Source: Podaxis mareebaensis (Eukaryota; Basidiomycota; Agaricomycetes; Agaricales; Agaricaceae). From it: 64,000 nucleotides of DNA. Of this stretch, positions 43,632-55,472 are shown in pieces; within the stretch, counting starts at the first letter, position 1, and each line of letters opens with the position of its first letter. The notes below the pieces were generated by a model. That model did not search any database and was not told the origin of the DNA. It worked only from the letters and a program-made list of their open reading frames with translations. The stretch lies in contig JAEUWP010000388.1 in assembly GCA_018524725.1 (NCBI GenBank), positions 1 to 64,000 on the forward strand. The letters are read 5' to 3'. A program made the position numbers and the translations under genes.

Positions 43632-45362
43632 ATGGCCTTAGGTCCGAGCAAGGATGCCGACTCCCCAAAGAACAACAATCTGAAGTGAGTGCTTTTCCAA
43701 CAGTGCCGCAAACACACGTTGAACTCCAAAACAACAGGACGGGCCCGCCTGTACGTTGCACCATTTAGGAATGCATTGGTTTGTCGGCTCACTCATACCT
43801 TGTAGCTCGTCGGCATCATCCTCAATTGGTGGCTATTTGGCATCCTGATCATGCAATACTGTTAGTTATTCGTTACATGTTCTGAAGCTCACTTACAGAA
43901 TCACGCCATTGATCTAGTTATGTACTGGAATCGCTCTGCCAACAACTTGAGGGATAGCAAAGTCCTAAAGGCTACGGGTGCGTCCCACCACAGCGACAGT
44001 TTCTTACGCTTCTTACCAGGGTGTCTAGTCCACTTTCTATTCATACTCGATACTGTCCAGACCATAATGACTATGGTAGACGCCTTCCATTGGTTTGTCT
44101 ACAACTTCGGCAACTACGAAGCGATGCTCGACTTTGGCATGGCGAGCATAGACTCGCCGTTCATGGACGGCCTTATTGCGCTTATTGTTCACTTCGTCTA
44201 CTGTTGGCGAGTACGGGTTCTAAGTAAATGGAGGGTGTTCCCAGCCATTATTGCTTGCGTACGTCGGCCCCAAAAGTCTACGAGTATGATTTGATCTGAT
44301 CTGTGCTCTTAGCTTGCCCTTGTTGGCGGCGTTAACGGAATGCTGGTCGGCATATATGTGGGTTTCCAGCTTTTCATAAAGCGAGCATATCACAAATCCC
44401 ATGACTTAGGATCGAATAGTTAAGAGCATCACGAATTATGCGCCGGGATTCTATGTACCAGTTATGGTCTGTGATTCTCATTTTCCATTCATACAATCAT
44501 AAAATTGATAAACCTTCGCCTGTAGCTCTGGTTCTGGGCAAGTGCTGTTACTGATATCCTCATTGCGGGGTCCATGACATACCTGGTAGGCCATCCTTAT
44601 AGACGTTGCCTACAGCAATCGCAAACTTACCACTTCTATTTTCAGCTGGTAAGGTTTAGACGTCAATGCGTTAGTCGAACTATCACGGCGATCATGAAAC
44701 GCCTCCTTATCCTCACCCTTGAGGCCAACGTCTTAACAGGTATGTCTTACCTCTATTTCTAGGCCTAGGCGAAGACTCGTTACAGCTGTGGATTACAGCT
44801 GCTGTTGCAATGACAACCGTCATCATGTTTGTGATCAAACCAACTGGACCTCCCGTGAGTATGATCTATTGTTCTTAGCACCCGGGACTAACAGGACCAC
44901 AGTTCACTAATCTTCACTTGACTGGGTAAGCTGCTCCCAGTTCGCTCCATGAGTCTCCTGTTGACTACTGTACGCAGTGGTTACATTCTTGGGAAATTGT
45001 TTGTACTCCGTCAGATGCTTCGAGGCTGATGCGCTTGCTCACTTTACTACAGATATAGCAATTGTTTTATGGTCTTGCTCAATCAAAGGTTCTATTATGA
45101 GAATACAGCACAGGGAGAGACGGGAATAGAAGAACTGGGAACGCTAGGCACACAAGGTCCAGACCGCGATGTGGGTTCAGAGGCCACCACCTTGGGCGCT
45201 ATTGACACCCAGATATACTCAAATCCAGGCTCTGCCGGTGAGATCTTTGTTACACAGTTCCCACAAGTACCAGCACAGATTGAACTCGAATGTAAGGCGA
45301 GTGATGACGCTACATTTGACCAAGTCAAATGGGGGGTTTTGAAGGTGATCCATGCGAGGTAG
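43632..45362 (+). CDS. DUF6534-type seven-transmembrane protein
   Basis: Basidiomycete integral membrane protein of the family ending in a DUF6534 domain; molecular role unknown. The 13-exon model of 361 aa keeps frame throughout: 43632-43684, 43738-43750 (13 nt), 43806-43860, 43918-43977, 44020-44258, 44313-44357, 44410-44466, 44526-44585, 44646-44739, 44799-44854, 44903-44925, 44978-44998 (21 nt) and 45053-45362. Helices include LVGIILNWWLFGILIMQY, LVHFLFILDTVQTIMTMV, GLIALIVHFVYCWRV, FPAIIACLALVGGVNGML, LWFWASAVTDILIAGSM and AAVAMTTVIMFVIKPTG. The family signature KLYSNCFMVLLNQR precedes an acidic, soluble C-terminal tail of about 85 residues. It sits between two decayed 5-oxoprolinase fragments but is itself intact. 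Confidence 0.85.
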
Positions 45363-45980
45363 TGTAACCTTCAGGCTTTCGTGGGCTTCATAATGCACAT
45401 GTTCTTCCCTCTGCTTTGGGGGCACGAGCTTTGCATAGATGGGATCAGCCGTATGGTCCTTCGTATCTATATGTTATATGTCCTATTATTATTGGTAGAT
45501 TAGGTACATTATAAGTCCTACTATTTCTCCTTACGACCCGAGCCAATGTATTGTGGGCACTGCGATGTTCCCGTCCGTTCACCTTACTCCTGAAACGCAT
45601 AATAAACAGACTATAATAGTATAAGATGCCGACACATCGTGCCATGCTCTTCCGAAACTCTGCGTATTCGGGGATTCAAAGGGGCTCATGCTTCAACAAG
45701 CGTCAGTGTCTATGATTTCATAGGAACCGGAGTTGGATCAGGAACGAATGTTTTCCAATGCCTTGAGTTACGGAGACTTGTTACGACAGATTCCATAAGT
45801 TTGAGAAATAGGATATGAAGTTGAAAGAACCTCTGGAGCTGGTGAAAAAGCTGAGAGGGACCAATTTATATAATCAGCTTGGGATAAGAACCCGCCGTTT
45901 TCCACTGTAAAAAGTGCAGGAAAACTTATCCGTATCCACTACATTCCGTGAGCGCCCCGAGATTGCAACCTCCGTATATA
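45363..45980. other. Spacer
   Basis: No supported feature between the DUF6534 gene and the next relic. Confidence 0.4.
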
Positions 45981-45984
45981 TGCC

Positions 45985-46075
45985 CTCCTATCTCACAGCT
46001 TCTCACAAACCCCGCTCAAGAATCTGCCTAATCATTCTCTGAGAATTGGGGTGAAGTACGTATCAAGAAAAGCAT
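45985..46075 (-). pseudogene. 5-oxoprolinase relic 3
   Basis: The minus strand reads LDTYFTPILRE, stop, LGRFLSGVCEKL. This corresponds to [20 protein letters not shown] of the gene at 47266-50400 (exon 5). Only about 27 residues; an in-frame stop replaces the Tyr after ILRE. Confidence 0.7.
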
Positions 46076-46619
46076 GTCGAGAACGGCCCATAATCCATGC
46101 CAAGGTGGAAATAGGTGGACGGTGGACACACCCAACGTGTGCGTCGCCGTATCACGACACCGGGTGCTGTGTATGTGTATAAGGACGGTGTCAGCCTTTG
46201 TCCCATCATTACGATGTGGGTTTTGCACCGCAGCGTCATAGGACCGGGTCAGAGATCACGAAGTCTACGCCAACAGCGATATCGTCTCATCTCGATTGCC
46301 GGTGGGTAGAGATGGCCAAGTGCGAATCTTTGATCCTTGTTTTCTTTTCCGCCCAAAAACAACTCGACTTACTCTATACATCGCAGAGCTTCTCCGGGAC
46401 TGCTTATCCCGGGGACAACACCTGCGCTTTCCTGACATGTGGGCGCCCATAGGCGTCCAAGGAAATGCACTGCTGTCAGAGCCACTCAAGACCTTGATTA
46501 TCACCCTGGGAAACATCGACGTACACATCTACACAGACCATAGGTAGATTTGACTCTATTGACAATAGCTATCGATCTAAAACTCGTAACGGAATCAATA
46601 TAAACTTGCCATCTTAAAT

Positions 46620-46770
46620 GCCCGCCTGCTCCCAATCGCGTAGGAAGACATCTCTGAGAAGCTACTGGTTTATCTGCGCTACTGTATGCCGGTGCTTACC
46701 GCCATCAAGGAACCGCTTGCTATGCGAGCAGCGAAACGTCAATCTGTATCACTATGTGCAGATGGTGGGG
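46620..46770 (+). repeat. Decayed segment duplicated at 43,255-43,405 (copy 2)
   Basis: Plus-strand frame EDISEKLLVYLRYCMPVL with TAIKEPLAMRAAKRQSVSL follows a tag acceptor-like site, suggesting an old exon of an unrecognised gene. Each copy lies about 540-555 bp beyond a 5-oxoprolinase fragment (42,720 and 46,075), so the two look like halves of one duplicated block. Confidence 0.5.
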
Positions 46771-46775
46771 TGTGA

Positions 46776-47265
46776 CATCCAGTTAACCTTGCTTCAAATG
46801 GGGATGGTACAGCACTAATGGATAAAGTTCATTGCTAAGTCACTACTTTGACACCGGATATCTTGTGCTGCTGTTTTGCAGAGCCCCTCCAGAGCGCGGG
46901 GGCCCTCGGAGGGACTGGTGGTTTTTCCCTTATGTCCACGTCTTGCGAGTAGGACGGAATGACCTCGCTTCAGCTTTGGGTGTTCCCGTCAACGGATTCG
47001 CAAACTTGGACGCTGTCAGCATCATTCCGGATCTCTGTTCTTGATTCCAGTTTAATGAAACACCTGGTTAACTTCAACAGCTCCTCTCGGAACAGAATTC
47101 CATTGGAGGCTCTTCAAGGGTTGTTGGAAGGACGAGTCGAGCCTCTGAGGAAAGATTAGACATAAAAATCGTGGTGTTGGAGCGATTGGATTTTCTGGAA
47201 TCATCCTCGCCCTTGGGACTAAACTACTCGATGAATCCGATTAAGCATACCCGAATTTTACGACC
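46776..47265. other. Region downstream of the truncated 5-oxoprolinase
   Basis: The HyuB-coding half of a normal 5-oxoprolinase would be expected here on the minus strand, but none of it is recognisable. Short plus-strand frames (e.g. PVNGFANLDAVSII) are unassigned. Confidence 0.5.
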
Positions 47266-50200
47266 TCACTCCAACGTGATATACAAATGTTTCCTCGTCA
47301 GCACCGCCCTCGACTCAGGCACTAGCACAATCGTCTGTGTATCGTCGATCACGATCGCAGGACCCACAACCTCATCCCCCACATTCAACCGATCCAACAG
47401 AAACACCGGTGTATCGTCCACTCTGCCAATCTTGTCGAAGTACACGCTGTGGCGTGAGTCGGCTTGGGTGGGTGGGATGCGGTTGATCTGGTTGTTCGAT
47501 TGCAGCTCGGCAACTTCGGCGTAAACAGATTTGCCAAGGCTATCGAAGGTTTTGCCTATTCCGCGCACCTGGAGGAGTGAGGAACTAGGTGAGCAAAGGA
47601 TCGTATTGAGGTATAGGAAGGACGCACCTTGATATCGTCGACGATGATACTCTTCGTTTCCAACAAGAACCCAAACTCGGCTTTGTACACCCTGTTAAAC
47701 GCGGCTTCGAAATCCTCGTTTCCGTCCCCATCTTTTTCAGTGGGCACCACCATGAGCGCCGTGTCCGTGCCTAGAACGCTCGTTGAATCTGAATTTCGGG
47801 ATCAGGAAATGGTGAATGCGCACCCTCGAACCTCATATTCAACATTCTTTCAATACGGATCCTCTTGTCCTCAAAACCCTGTCGTTGAAGCTCTGCCCGG
47901 ACATCGTTGGTCATCTTATCCAATCTCGCTAGCAGACCCGGCCGGTTTTGTGGTGTATAGAACGTTGAGGAAGGTTCTTGGACTTCGTATGCACTGTGAA
48001 ATCAAGCCAGCGTCAGCTTCACGGTCTCAAGGGTAAAAGTTAGAGGAACGCACCGATCGGCAAGCGCGAGCCCATAAGCGGATAAGATGGAACTATATCT
48101 GTGGATCAAGATCGTCTTGATACCCAACAGACTCGCAATTTCGCAAGCATGCTGGCCCCCCGCACCACCAAAACTCGCCAGTCTGGAAGACATCATTCAG
48201 GGCGGCACAAGATGATAGGGACGAGGAAGTAAGTACATATGTTTGGATGTCGCATGTCCCCTCGCCTCCGTTAACGCCCGTATTGGCCTACACATGGTCT
48301 CATTTGCGACCTTGATGAATCTACAACACAGAAGCAAAAATTGTCGGTTAATGCTTAATATCACAACCGTGCGGAAGATTCAACGTTTCCTGAGAGACGG
48401 ACTTACCCATACACAATCTCATCCAAACTTAACTTCTTCTCGTGGCTCGCATTAATTTCCTCCGCGACCTTCTCAAACAATACCCTCGATGCATCTACGT
48501 CCAATGGCTCCTTCTCCGACTTGCCAAAAATCTTGGGGAAGTAGTCTGGTATAAGACGGCCGAGCATCAAGTTCGCGTCAGTCACCGCCAGAGGGCCTCC
48601 TTTCCTGTAACACATAACGCAAAATATTGTCAATATACTGACATAGTATAGCATACAGTGATGGTAGGAGAGGAAGAGGACTTACCGGTAACACGCCGGC
48701 CCAGGCTGCGCACCCGCACTCTCAGGACCAGCGAGGAACAGCCCATTGCGGAAGGTCAGGCACGACCCACCACCAGCAGCGACGGTATTAATGTCAAGTT
48801 GCGGTGACTGGATTGTCACACCCGCCGTCGTCGTTTCATAAACGACCTCGTATCGCCCATCAAACCGCGACACGTCGGTCGACGTGCCACCCACATCCAA
48901 CCTAGTCCACCTCAGTATCCGGAATTGCATGCGAATGTGGTGGTAGACGTACCCAATGATTGGCTTCTTCTCCTTCTCATCCCAACTTGTCAAGGCATAC
49001 CCAACCACGCCACCCGCAGGTCCACTCAAAATACTCTTCAACCCCGAAAACCTATCCAGATCCACAAGCCCACCATCACTGCCCATGAACTCCACCCTGG
49101 GGCTACGCACCCTCCCGTCCCGCAGCTTCTCATCAAACCCACTGAAGAATCCATCCAAATATTCTCTGAGAATCGGTGTGAGGTACGCGTCGGCTGTGGA
49201 TGATACGCCCCGAGGCACCATTTTGATCATAGGTAACAGCTGCGACGATTCTGATACTTGTGTAAATCCAATGGAACGTGCGAGGGAGCCGATGAGAGTT
49301 TCATGGTGGGGGTAAGTGTAACTGTGCACGAGAACAATTGCGAGGGAACGGTAACCCTCCGCATACAATTGCCTCAAGTCTTTCTCTACCGCTTCGGAGT
49401 CTACATGTCGACCGCTATGAATATCAAATGCTGGATATCGGATAAAAGAGGGTCAACATACCGGGTTTCTTCAAAATCCTTACAGCTTCCCCACTAATAC
49501 CCCTAACAATCTCTCCCGGCCCCTCAGCGTCACCGACACCATCCCACCCCTTACCTCTATACCCTCTTACAACTTTCCCGTCCTCATCGAATTGTACCGC
49601 GTGTTCTTCCGCTTTGGGGTCAGAAGTGTACCCAACGAGCGTTACGCGTTCATCGACTTCGACGACCTTAGAGTAAAGCGGTGAAGGACGCCGGATGTTC
49701 AAGTCAAAGATCTTAGGGCGGGATTGGTTCCCTATGAGCAAGAGATCTTTAAACCCTTTCGTTATGAGGAGCGCGTGTTTGTGGCCTTTGCGTTCGAGTA
49801 GGGCATTTGTAGCTACTGTTGTTGAGAGCCGGATGTAGTCTGTGTTATGCCCAAAAGAATAATACAGTTGATGGAGGTTGCGCAATGAATGACATTTTGG
49901 CGCCCAGGAGTTTGTGCGTGGATAGGGATAAATAGACAAACCACCGTCAGTCCAAAGGTCATAAGTTAAGACCCGGTGAACGTACCAATCTTATCAGTCT
50001 TGAGGATGCTCCCTCTGGGTATCTTCTCCCCCGTCACGATCTCCAAAACCCGCCGGATACCTTCGGTTGGCGCATCTTGATAATTCGCGGTGTCCTGGGA
50101 TACTAAGTCATCGGTGGGTCATCAGTCTCAATAAACCACCCGATGCGCTGCGAAGCCGACCAGATTATTAACTTACACAGTTTAACGATAAGGTCCTTTC

Positions 50201-50400
50201 GCTCGCCTGGATTCTCTGGATCGGGGTAGGACCTACAAGCGCCGAAATATCAAGAGAGAAGATAAGCGCCCCCGATCCTATGAGGCCCAGCAAACGAAAA
50301 CGAGATAGACGAGATAGACGCACGCATGGACATCACAAAACGTGCCCCCCCTATCCGCACATATGCGGATTGAGCGGTCGGGCACTTCTTTAGCGGTCAT
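47266..50400 (-). CDS. 5-oxoprolinase-like protein, HyuA half only
   Basis: Full eukaryotic 5-oxoprolinase (ATP-dependent opening of 5-oxoproline in the gamma-glutamyl cycle) is a fusion of HyuA and HyuB parts, about 1,280 aa. This gene encodes only the HyuA part: 782 aa from twelve exons, 50324-50400, 50177-50232, 49986-50102, 49462-49839, 48953-49430, 48686-48901, 48407-48604, 48237-48320, 48054-48182, 47824-47993, 47628-47770 and 47266-47568. All junctions keep frame. It begins [21 protein letters not shown] (N-terminal HyuA nucleotide-binding region). It shows [27 protein letters not shown] with [37 protein letters not shown] and [16 protein letters not shown], all ATPase-type motifs. It stops after [15 protein letters not shown]. 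Either the HyuB half was lost and this is a recent pseudogene with a surviving frame, or it works with a separate HyuB. Confidence 0.85.
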
Positions 50401-50848
50401 CTTCAGAATAGAGCGCGTGGGGTGCTGGATATGATGAGCAACGGGCAGCGATGTGTACTGGGAGCTTAAGAAATCTGTTGCCTACAGCTGTAAACGCCTT
50501 TTATCTCACATGGCACTTTCGGAAGACGTACGGAATTGCCGGCTGACTGGAATACAGGGTGTTGATCAAGGTTATGAACAATACCGGTCCGGAGTCTTGC
50601 CTTTACGCAGACGGATATAAACGGGCAACAATCGGATGCAAATGAGGACAGGCAATAGTGCCTAAGTAGTAGTGAAATGGTGTAACAAGAGCTCACTCAT
50701 AATCGCCGTCATCGTGGGGTACATAACCACAACTCAGGGTTAGGGTTCTTCCTCAAAGCCACTCTAGCATTGCCTGACGACTACATAGATAGATATCACA
50801 GAGTCAATCGATCGCGTAGAATACATGTACAGAGGGGAGCGCGGGATC
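50401..50848. other. Spacer upstream of the 5-oxoprolinase-like gene
   Basis: 448 bp that must hold the promoter of the minus-strand gene starting at 50400 and the 3' end of the next minus-strand gene. No element is identified with confidence. Confidence 0.4.
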
Positions 50849-52004
50849 TTAAAATTTCTGCGACTGGTCTTCCGACGGCAGCTCAACGATTTGGGAGAAT
50901 CCGGGATAAGGTGGCAGGTTTAATTCAAACTTTTCTTCCATTTTCCTAGGACGCACATTTATCAAGCTCGGGCTCGAAACAGAAGGAAATGATGGAAGCA
51001 CGCACTTAGTCACAAACCTTCCCCCAAGAAAGTGTCTACCCTTGAACCCTTTGACGCCTAATTTAGGAGCAGTCAAACTGATTAACACGTCTGGCTCCAG
51101 GCCAATTCCGAGGTTGTTGCCCTTCTCCACGTTCCAACCACTTGGAATATCAACCGACACGATGGGGAGTTTGGATTGCGTAAGTAGCGGCAGCACGGCG
51201 TCAAAAGGCGATCGGACGGGCGGTTGGAATGAAAAACCGAAGATGGCGTCAAGAATGACGTCGGATTGGGGTAAAACCTTCTTCAGAGGCTCCAGGTCCG
51301 TTGGAGGAGAAGGGGTAAGGATGGGAATTTCCATATTTTGGCATTGGGTTTCTAGGCGCTATCATAGATGCATGAGGATTGATGCGGGTTGAAGCGGGGA
51401 GGGAGATGCTTGCTTTGTATATTTCCTTTGACCCTGGCTATATGCATTTTGGGTGAACAAGCGCTAAGGTTTAGGCACATAGCAGACCGTACCTTGGGTA
51501 GATAGACAGTGGGTTTGTAACCAAACATGCCTTAAAGCAATCATCAGAGCATTCTCGTGATTCACTATAAGTGACCCGCACCAAGATGTCTAGCAGCAAC
51601 CAAACCGTCGCCTCCTAAGGTCGTACAACAACGTAATCAGAGAGATCCTGAAGAACAGATATTCCGCCCGATACGTACCTTGATTTCCTGGACCACAGCA
51701 AACAAGAACACGGGGGTATTTTTCTCTGCTGTAGACAGTTGCAAGCGTCTGGGCGCAGGCCAATCCAGCAAGCTCCATCAGCTGGCATCGCGCGCGGGAA
51801 ACCCAAAACCACGGTAAGCTACATGTATTCAACAGACATTATATCGATGATTCAATTTGTTCACCTGATCAATGCTGAAGGCGCCCGAAGCGTTCATGAG
51901 CTCCTCGTCTATCTAGCGTATCGAAGTGTGTTACCGCATAGCTTCGTACCAATAGCTAGCATACTACTCACCTGTTGTGCAAGGCGCGCCGTGAGATATC
52001 GCAT
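50849..52004 (-). CDS. NAD(P)H-hydrate epimerase (YjeF N-terminal domain)
   Basis: Metabolite-repair enzyme that interconverts the R and S forms of hydrated NAD(P)H so that the dehydratase can restore them. Seven exons, 51972-52004, 51865-51912, 51781-51679, 51614-51582, 51530-51493, 51437-51414 and 51358-50849, give 262 aa in a continuous frame. The start is MRYLT followed by IDEELM and FSIDQLMELAGLACAQ, the classic YjeF_N opening. It continues with VCCGPGNQGGDGLVAARHL (nucleotide-binding loop), YKPTVYLPKPGSKEIY, SDVILDAIFGFSF (catalytic Asp expected in LDAIFG) and SVDIPSGWNVEKG. It ends with a conserved LISLTAPKLGVKGF and FELNLPPYPG. Exon 51414-51437 is only 24 nt and its donor is GC. Confidence 0.93.
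51414..51437 (-). other. 24-nt micro-exon with GC donor in NAD(P)H-hydrate epimerase
   Basis: Encodes PGSKEIYK, which is expected between YLPK and RLETQC in this family. It is flanked by tatag on the 5' side and gcaagc on the 3' side, i.e. a GC-AG intron of 55 bp follows. Skipping keeps frame but removes eight conserved residues. Confidence 0.8.
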
Positions 52005-52336
52005 AGCCACAACGGAGATGATGAAGGTTGAGGCTGAGAACGCCAGACATAATTGTTAGGGGTGTATGCGGGTGACGTCATCCATTCGTGGGCGTCCTCT
52101 TCCATGATACTGTAACACACAGTAATGGTAACTTGGGCAATATAATTGCTCCTTATGCTTGGGTTTGGCTGATAGCTCGCATCTCAGGGCCAAGAGCTGA
52201 GGATTCCCTCCCCCTCGTCGCTTATCCCTCTAGGAAACTGTTTGGTGTTATCCAGTTAAGCCTTCGGGATGAGCCCTCACTGACGTCTCTATGAGAACGA
52301 CGACTCAAACGAACAGAACCATATTTCCTGTTTTCC
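52005..52336. other. Spacer upstream of NAD(P)H-hydrate epimerase
   Basis: 332 bp between the epimerase start and the stop of the 7-TM gene, both on the minus strand. Presumed promoter; no motif is recognised. Confidence 0.4.
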
Positions 52337-53705
52337 TCACACTGCGACACCCTCACAGGCTTTAACATCAATTGTAACACTGGCATCCGTCTCTTCCCTT
52401 GAATCTCCCCCCGAATCCGTCTCCTCCTTCGCACCTCCACCAGGCCCCGTACCTGACGTGCTGAAAGAAGGTTGTCAATAGAAGTGGTCACGCCTTTCAG
52501 ACATATGCAGAATCCAGATACACACATGAAGATCTCAAACGCAGCTCCCGTCGACACGAGTCCGTTCGTGTCCTCAATTCCCTCGCGTCGCATGATAGGA
52601 GGTTTATGGAACCTAACCGTGGAGATTTTCTCCTGGATTGATGTTTCTGCTGCTTCCGCCCTGTTCGTAGCAATACGAATTATGAACCAGTTAAACGCAA
52701 TTCCTACAGTTGGTCCGTTCTTGGGTGAACCATCATGAGCTCTTTCTTTCAAAACAGTGAGTGCAGCTGATGACGTACCAAAGCAGCGATAACGTCAACG
52801 GCGAAGCTACTTGTCCCGAACCAAACGAGCAAATGTGCAAGCGAAATTGAAAGACAAAGCAGGCCAGACTCAGCGACAATGCGGATGAAGAAGTAGAGAT
52901 GCGTTGTTGATGCTGTGGATTTGCACTGCCGAGCGACTTGGAAAATACGTAGAATCAAAGCACCTGTTGTCGGAAACACTTGTCTTCTTGTTCGTAGATT
53001 TTGGAACGCAGGGATCTTACCCGAAGCATAGGCGTTCAAGAGAACAGTTGATATCCAGAAGGGCAACAATACGATTCCGGGGCCGATTGTCATGTTTACT
53101 GAGGCCCAAGTATATGGGCCCATCTTGGGATTCTTCATATGTGCGGCTTGAAGATAGATTTGGAGTATGGTGCAAAGAAGGCCTACGAGCCACAAGAATA
53201 CTGGGAATATGGCAACCAGCTTTCGCCGTCCATGGACAACCCAGCACCTGTAAATCTAAGAAAGGACTTGAATATTCAGAACTTCATTAGAAACAAACGG
53301 ACTCTTTACCAGGACTATGTCAGCCAAAAGAATATTAGTGTTCTGAAATGTGCACTGTCAAAAGGGTCAGCTTTGGTTCGAGGCCAACATCCAACTCATG
53401 GAACTCACAGCAACGATATTGGCAAAATCTGGCTGAACGAATGGCGTCCCAAGCGGATCATTGACTGCGACCCAAGCTTGAACCATAGTCCAGTGAAGGT
53501 GCCAGGAACAGTGTGCCACGCCGATGCAGAATATGAGGAACGTCACAACTACAAGTGGCCAGCTGATCGTTTTTCTGCGCTTCCAACCCTCATCTGCGAA
53601 CAGTAGCCACCTGAAGCAAGACAGAAGAGTGGCAAAGTATACACCAAACGCAAAAGAGCCTGCGAAGACAACGGAGATTTCTTTGTACAAGGGTGTGTCT
53701 TCCAT
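52337..53705 (-). CDS. Seven-transmembrane receptor-like protein (basidiomycete family)
   Basis: An orphan 7-TM membrane protein. Six exons, 53409-53705, 53310-53342, 53021-53255, 52779-52963, 52526-52719 and 52337-52460, give 355 aa in frame. Helices are ISVVFAGSFAFGVYFATLL, ISWPLVVVTFLIFCIGVAH, VAVNTNILLADIVLIYRCWVV (spans three exons), LVAIFPVFLWLVGLLCTIL, IGPGIVLLPFWISTVLLNAY, YFFIRIVAESGLLCLSISL and the region FAVDVIAAL with GIAFNWFIIRIA. The LADIVLIYRCWVV motif is usual in this family. The C-terminus is soluble and acidic/Gly-rich (GTGPGGGAKEETDSGGDS) and depends on the last 66-bp intron being removed; without it the tail would be Arg-rich. Ligand and signalling partner unknown. A fragment of exon 3 is duplicated at 63,724-63,830. 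Confidence 0.85.
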
Positions 53706-55472
53706 GGTTTGACCCCAGGTTGAAGGAAGGTGCAGGTCTGTCGAAACATCACAACCGGATTGAAAACTGGTCTTTTAAGTCCTAGAGCACGTTACAGACT
53801 TTGATTATCATTTTACGAACTGATGAGTAGCTCGATGTCTGACGGGACTGGGATACTTATTTTGGGCTTAAAACAAACTTGGTGAGAATTCGAAGCCGAA
53901 CCATCCATATCTTCTCAAGCCAACCCCGTCAAAAGGCAATGGGAAGATCACCTCAGGCAACGCCATAACTTGACCTGGCCATTCACAGATCAGTATCAAA
54001 TAGTCAGTGACATAGCTTTATGCTTATCAGGGAGCTCGGACTCCTAGCGCCTGCACCTGATTGTCGGGAAGGGGAGCTTGTATATGGACAGGCTGTTCCC
54101 ATGTCGGGCGTTTATGGCACTTGAGTATTCCAAATTAATACCAGGACTTCGGGGTTCTCCATCATTCCAAGAGCGACAAAGCTGTAGCCAAGCACAGCTA
54201 TCTTCACAATGAGGCGCTTGGCCTCACGGTCTCAGATTACAATCCATCCGACTCCATAGACTTTACTTGATATTCAGTTCACCCATCATCCAATGATCCT
54301 CTGAGAGGCGTAGAGCCTCGGGGGTAGGATTCTTTGTATTGAATGCAGAGTACGTCCAACACTATCCCGCGATCGGAGTCCTTCAAGTGCTAGGAAACGT
54401 CACCAACATTCTTATGGCCATCATCATCTGCGCCCAAGAAATTAGTACAAGTTTGGGGGGCAGACTCTCACTCACGATAAGATGACAGGTCGACCTTTGG
54501 TTAGGGCCGAGGGTCCCTGTGGCGGCACCTTAGGGAAGTCTGCTTATGTAATGCTATCCATCAGACGGACTTAGATAGACTTCACACCCTATCAGTCCTG
54601 TCATCACCGTGCGTTGGCTGATATCAATTCAGTGCCGCCTCTACTGCACTCCCATGGGATATCTCAAACCCACGAGCGCTTCTACTGTATGGCTGTCATG
54701 GCAGCCCCGTGTTGTGAAAATGGATGTCTGCTGCATATAGACGTATGCATTCCAAGACACAAAGAGTTCTAATCCCCATAACCCATTGACTAAGCTCTGA
54801 TCGTAGCTCAAAGCAAACGCCAATCCTCCAGCAGCGCGGCCTAGTGAGGGTAGCCATGCAGCCTCTCCAAGTAAAATGATGTTATGTGTGGATATGACAT
54901 AGTGCGAGCAAGTTCATGGGGTTGATCCGTGCCGGTTTATGCTATACGTAGGCGAAGATTTAAGTCGGCAAGCAAATGTCGACGTCGATGGGAGAAGCTC
55001 GTATACAGGTGTACGCGAGTACAAGTCAGATGACGCTGTTGAGAGTATATTAATAGAGCACATCAAAGGCCGCGGCGATTATCCGATGCATCGAGGGACT
55101 CGGTCGACCTCAACGGAATAAGACAAAGGGGAAATTGGTCGAGAGCCTCAACGCAGTCAACTCAATCAGTCATATCGGCCTCAACCTGACTTGGCTCATT
55201 TCAAACCGGCCCCGCGGACCTTTCCCCGGGCTTTAGGGACATCACACCGGTTTCATTTCGTGTCTTGCGAAGCAAGAACGGACAGGAGCTATTCCTGATA
55301 TGTATGAGATGTATGGGTTCTGGTCAACCTGGAGCGAGGCATAAATCTGGGAACATGAGGCACGTTACACTATGTTTGGAGGGCGAGCGTTTATCTGATG
55401 GTCGATGACCGGTTGACCAATCAGGCTCCTTAGCTTCTCTCTCCCACTGGTGACAACATTTACCATCTCGAC
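53706..55472. other. Gene-poor interval
   Basis: About 1.8 kb with no supported gene, RNA or repeat on either strand; short frames such as 54,641-54,823 and 54,939-55,121 have no recognisable features. Confidence 0.45.
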
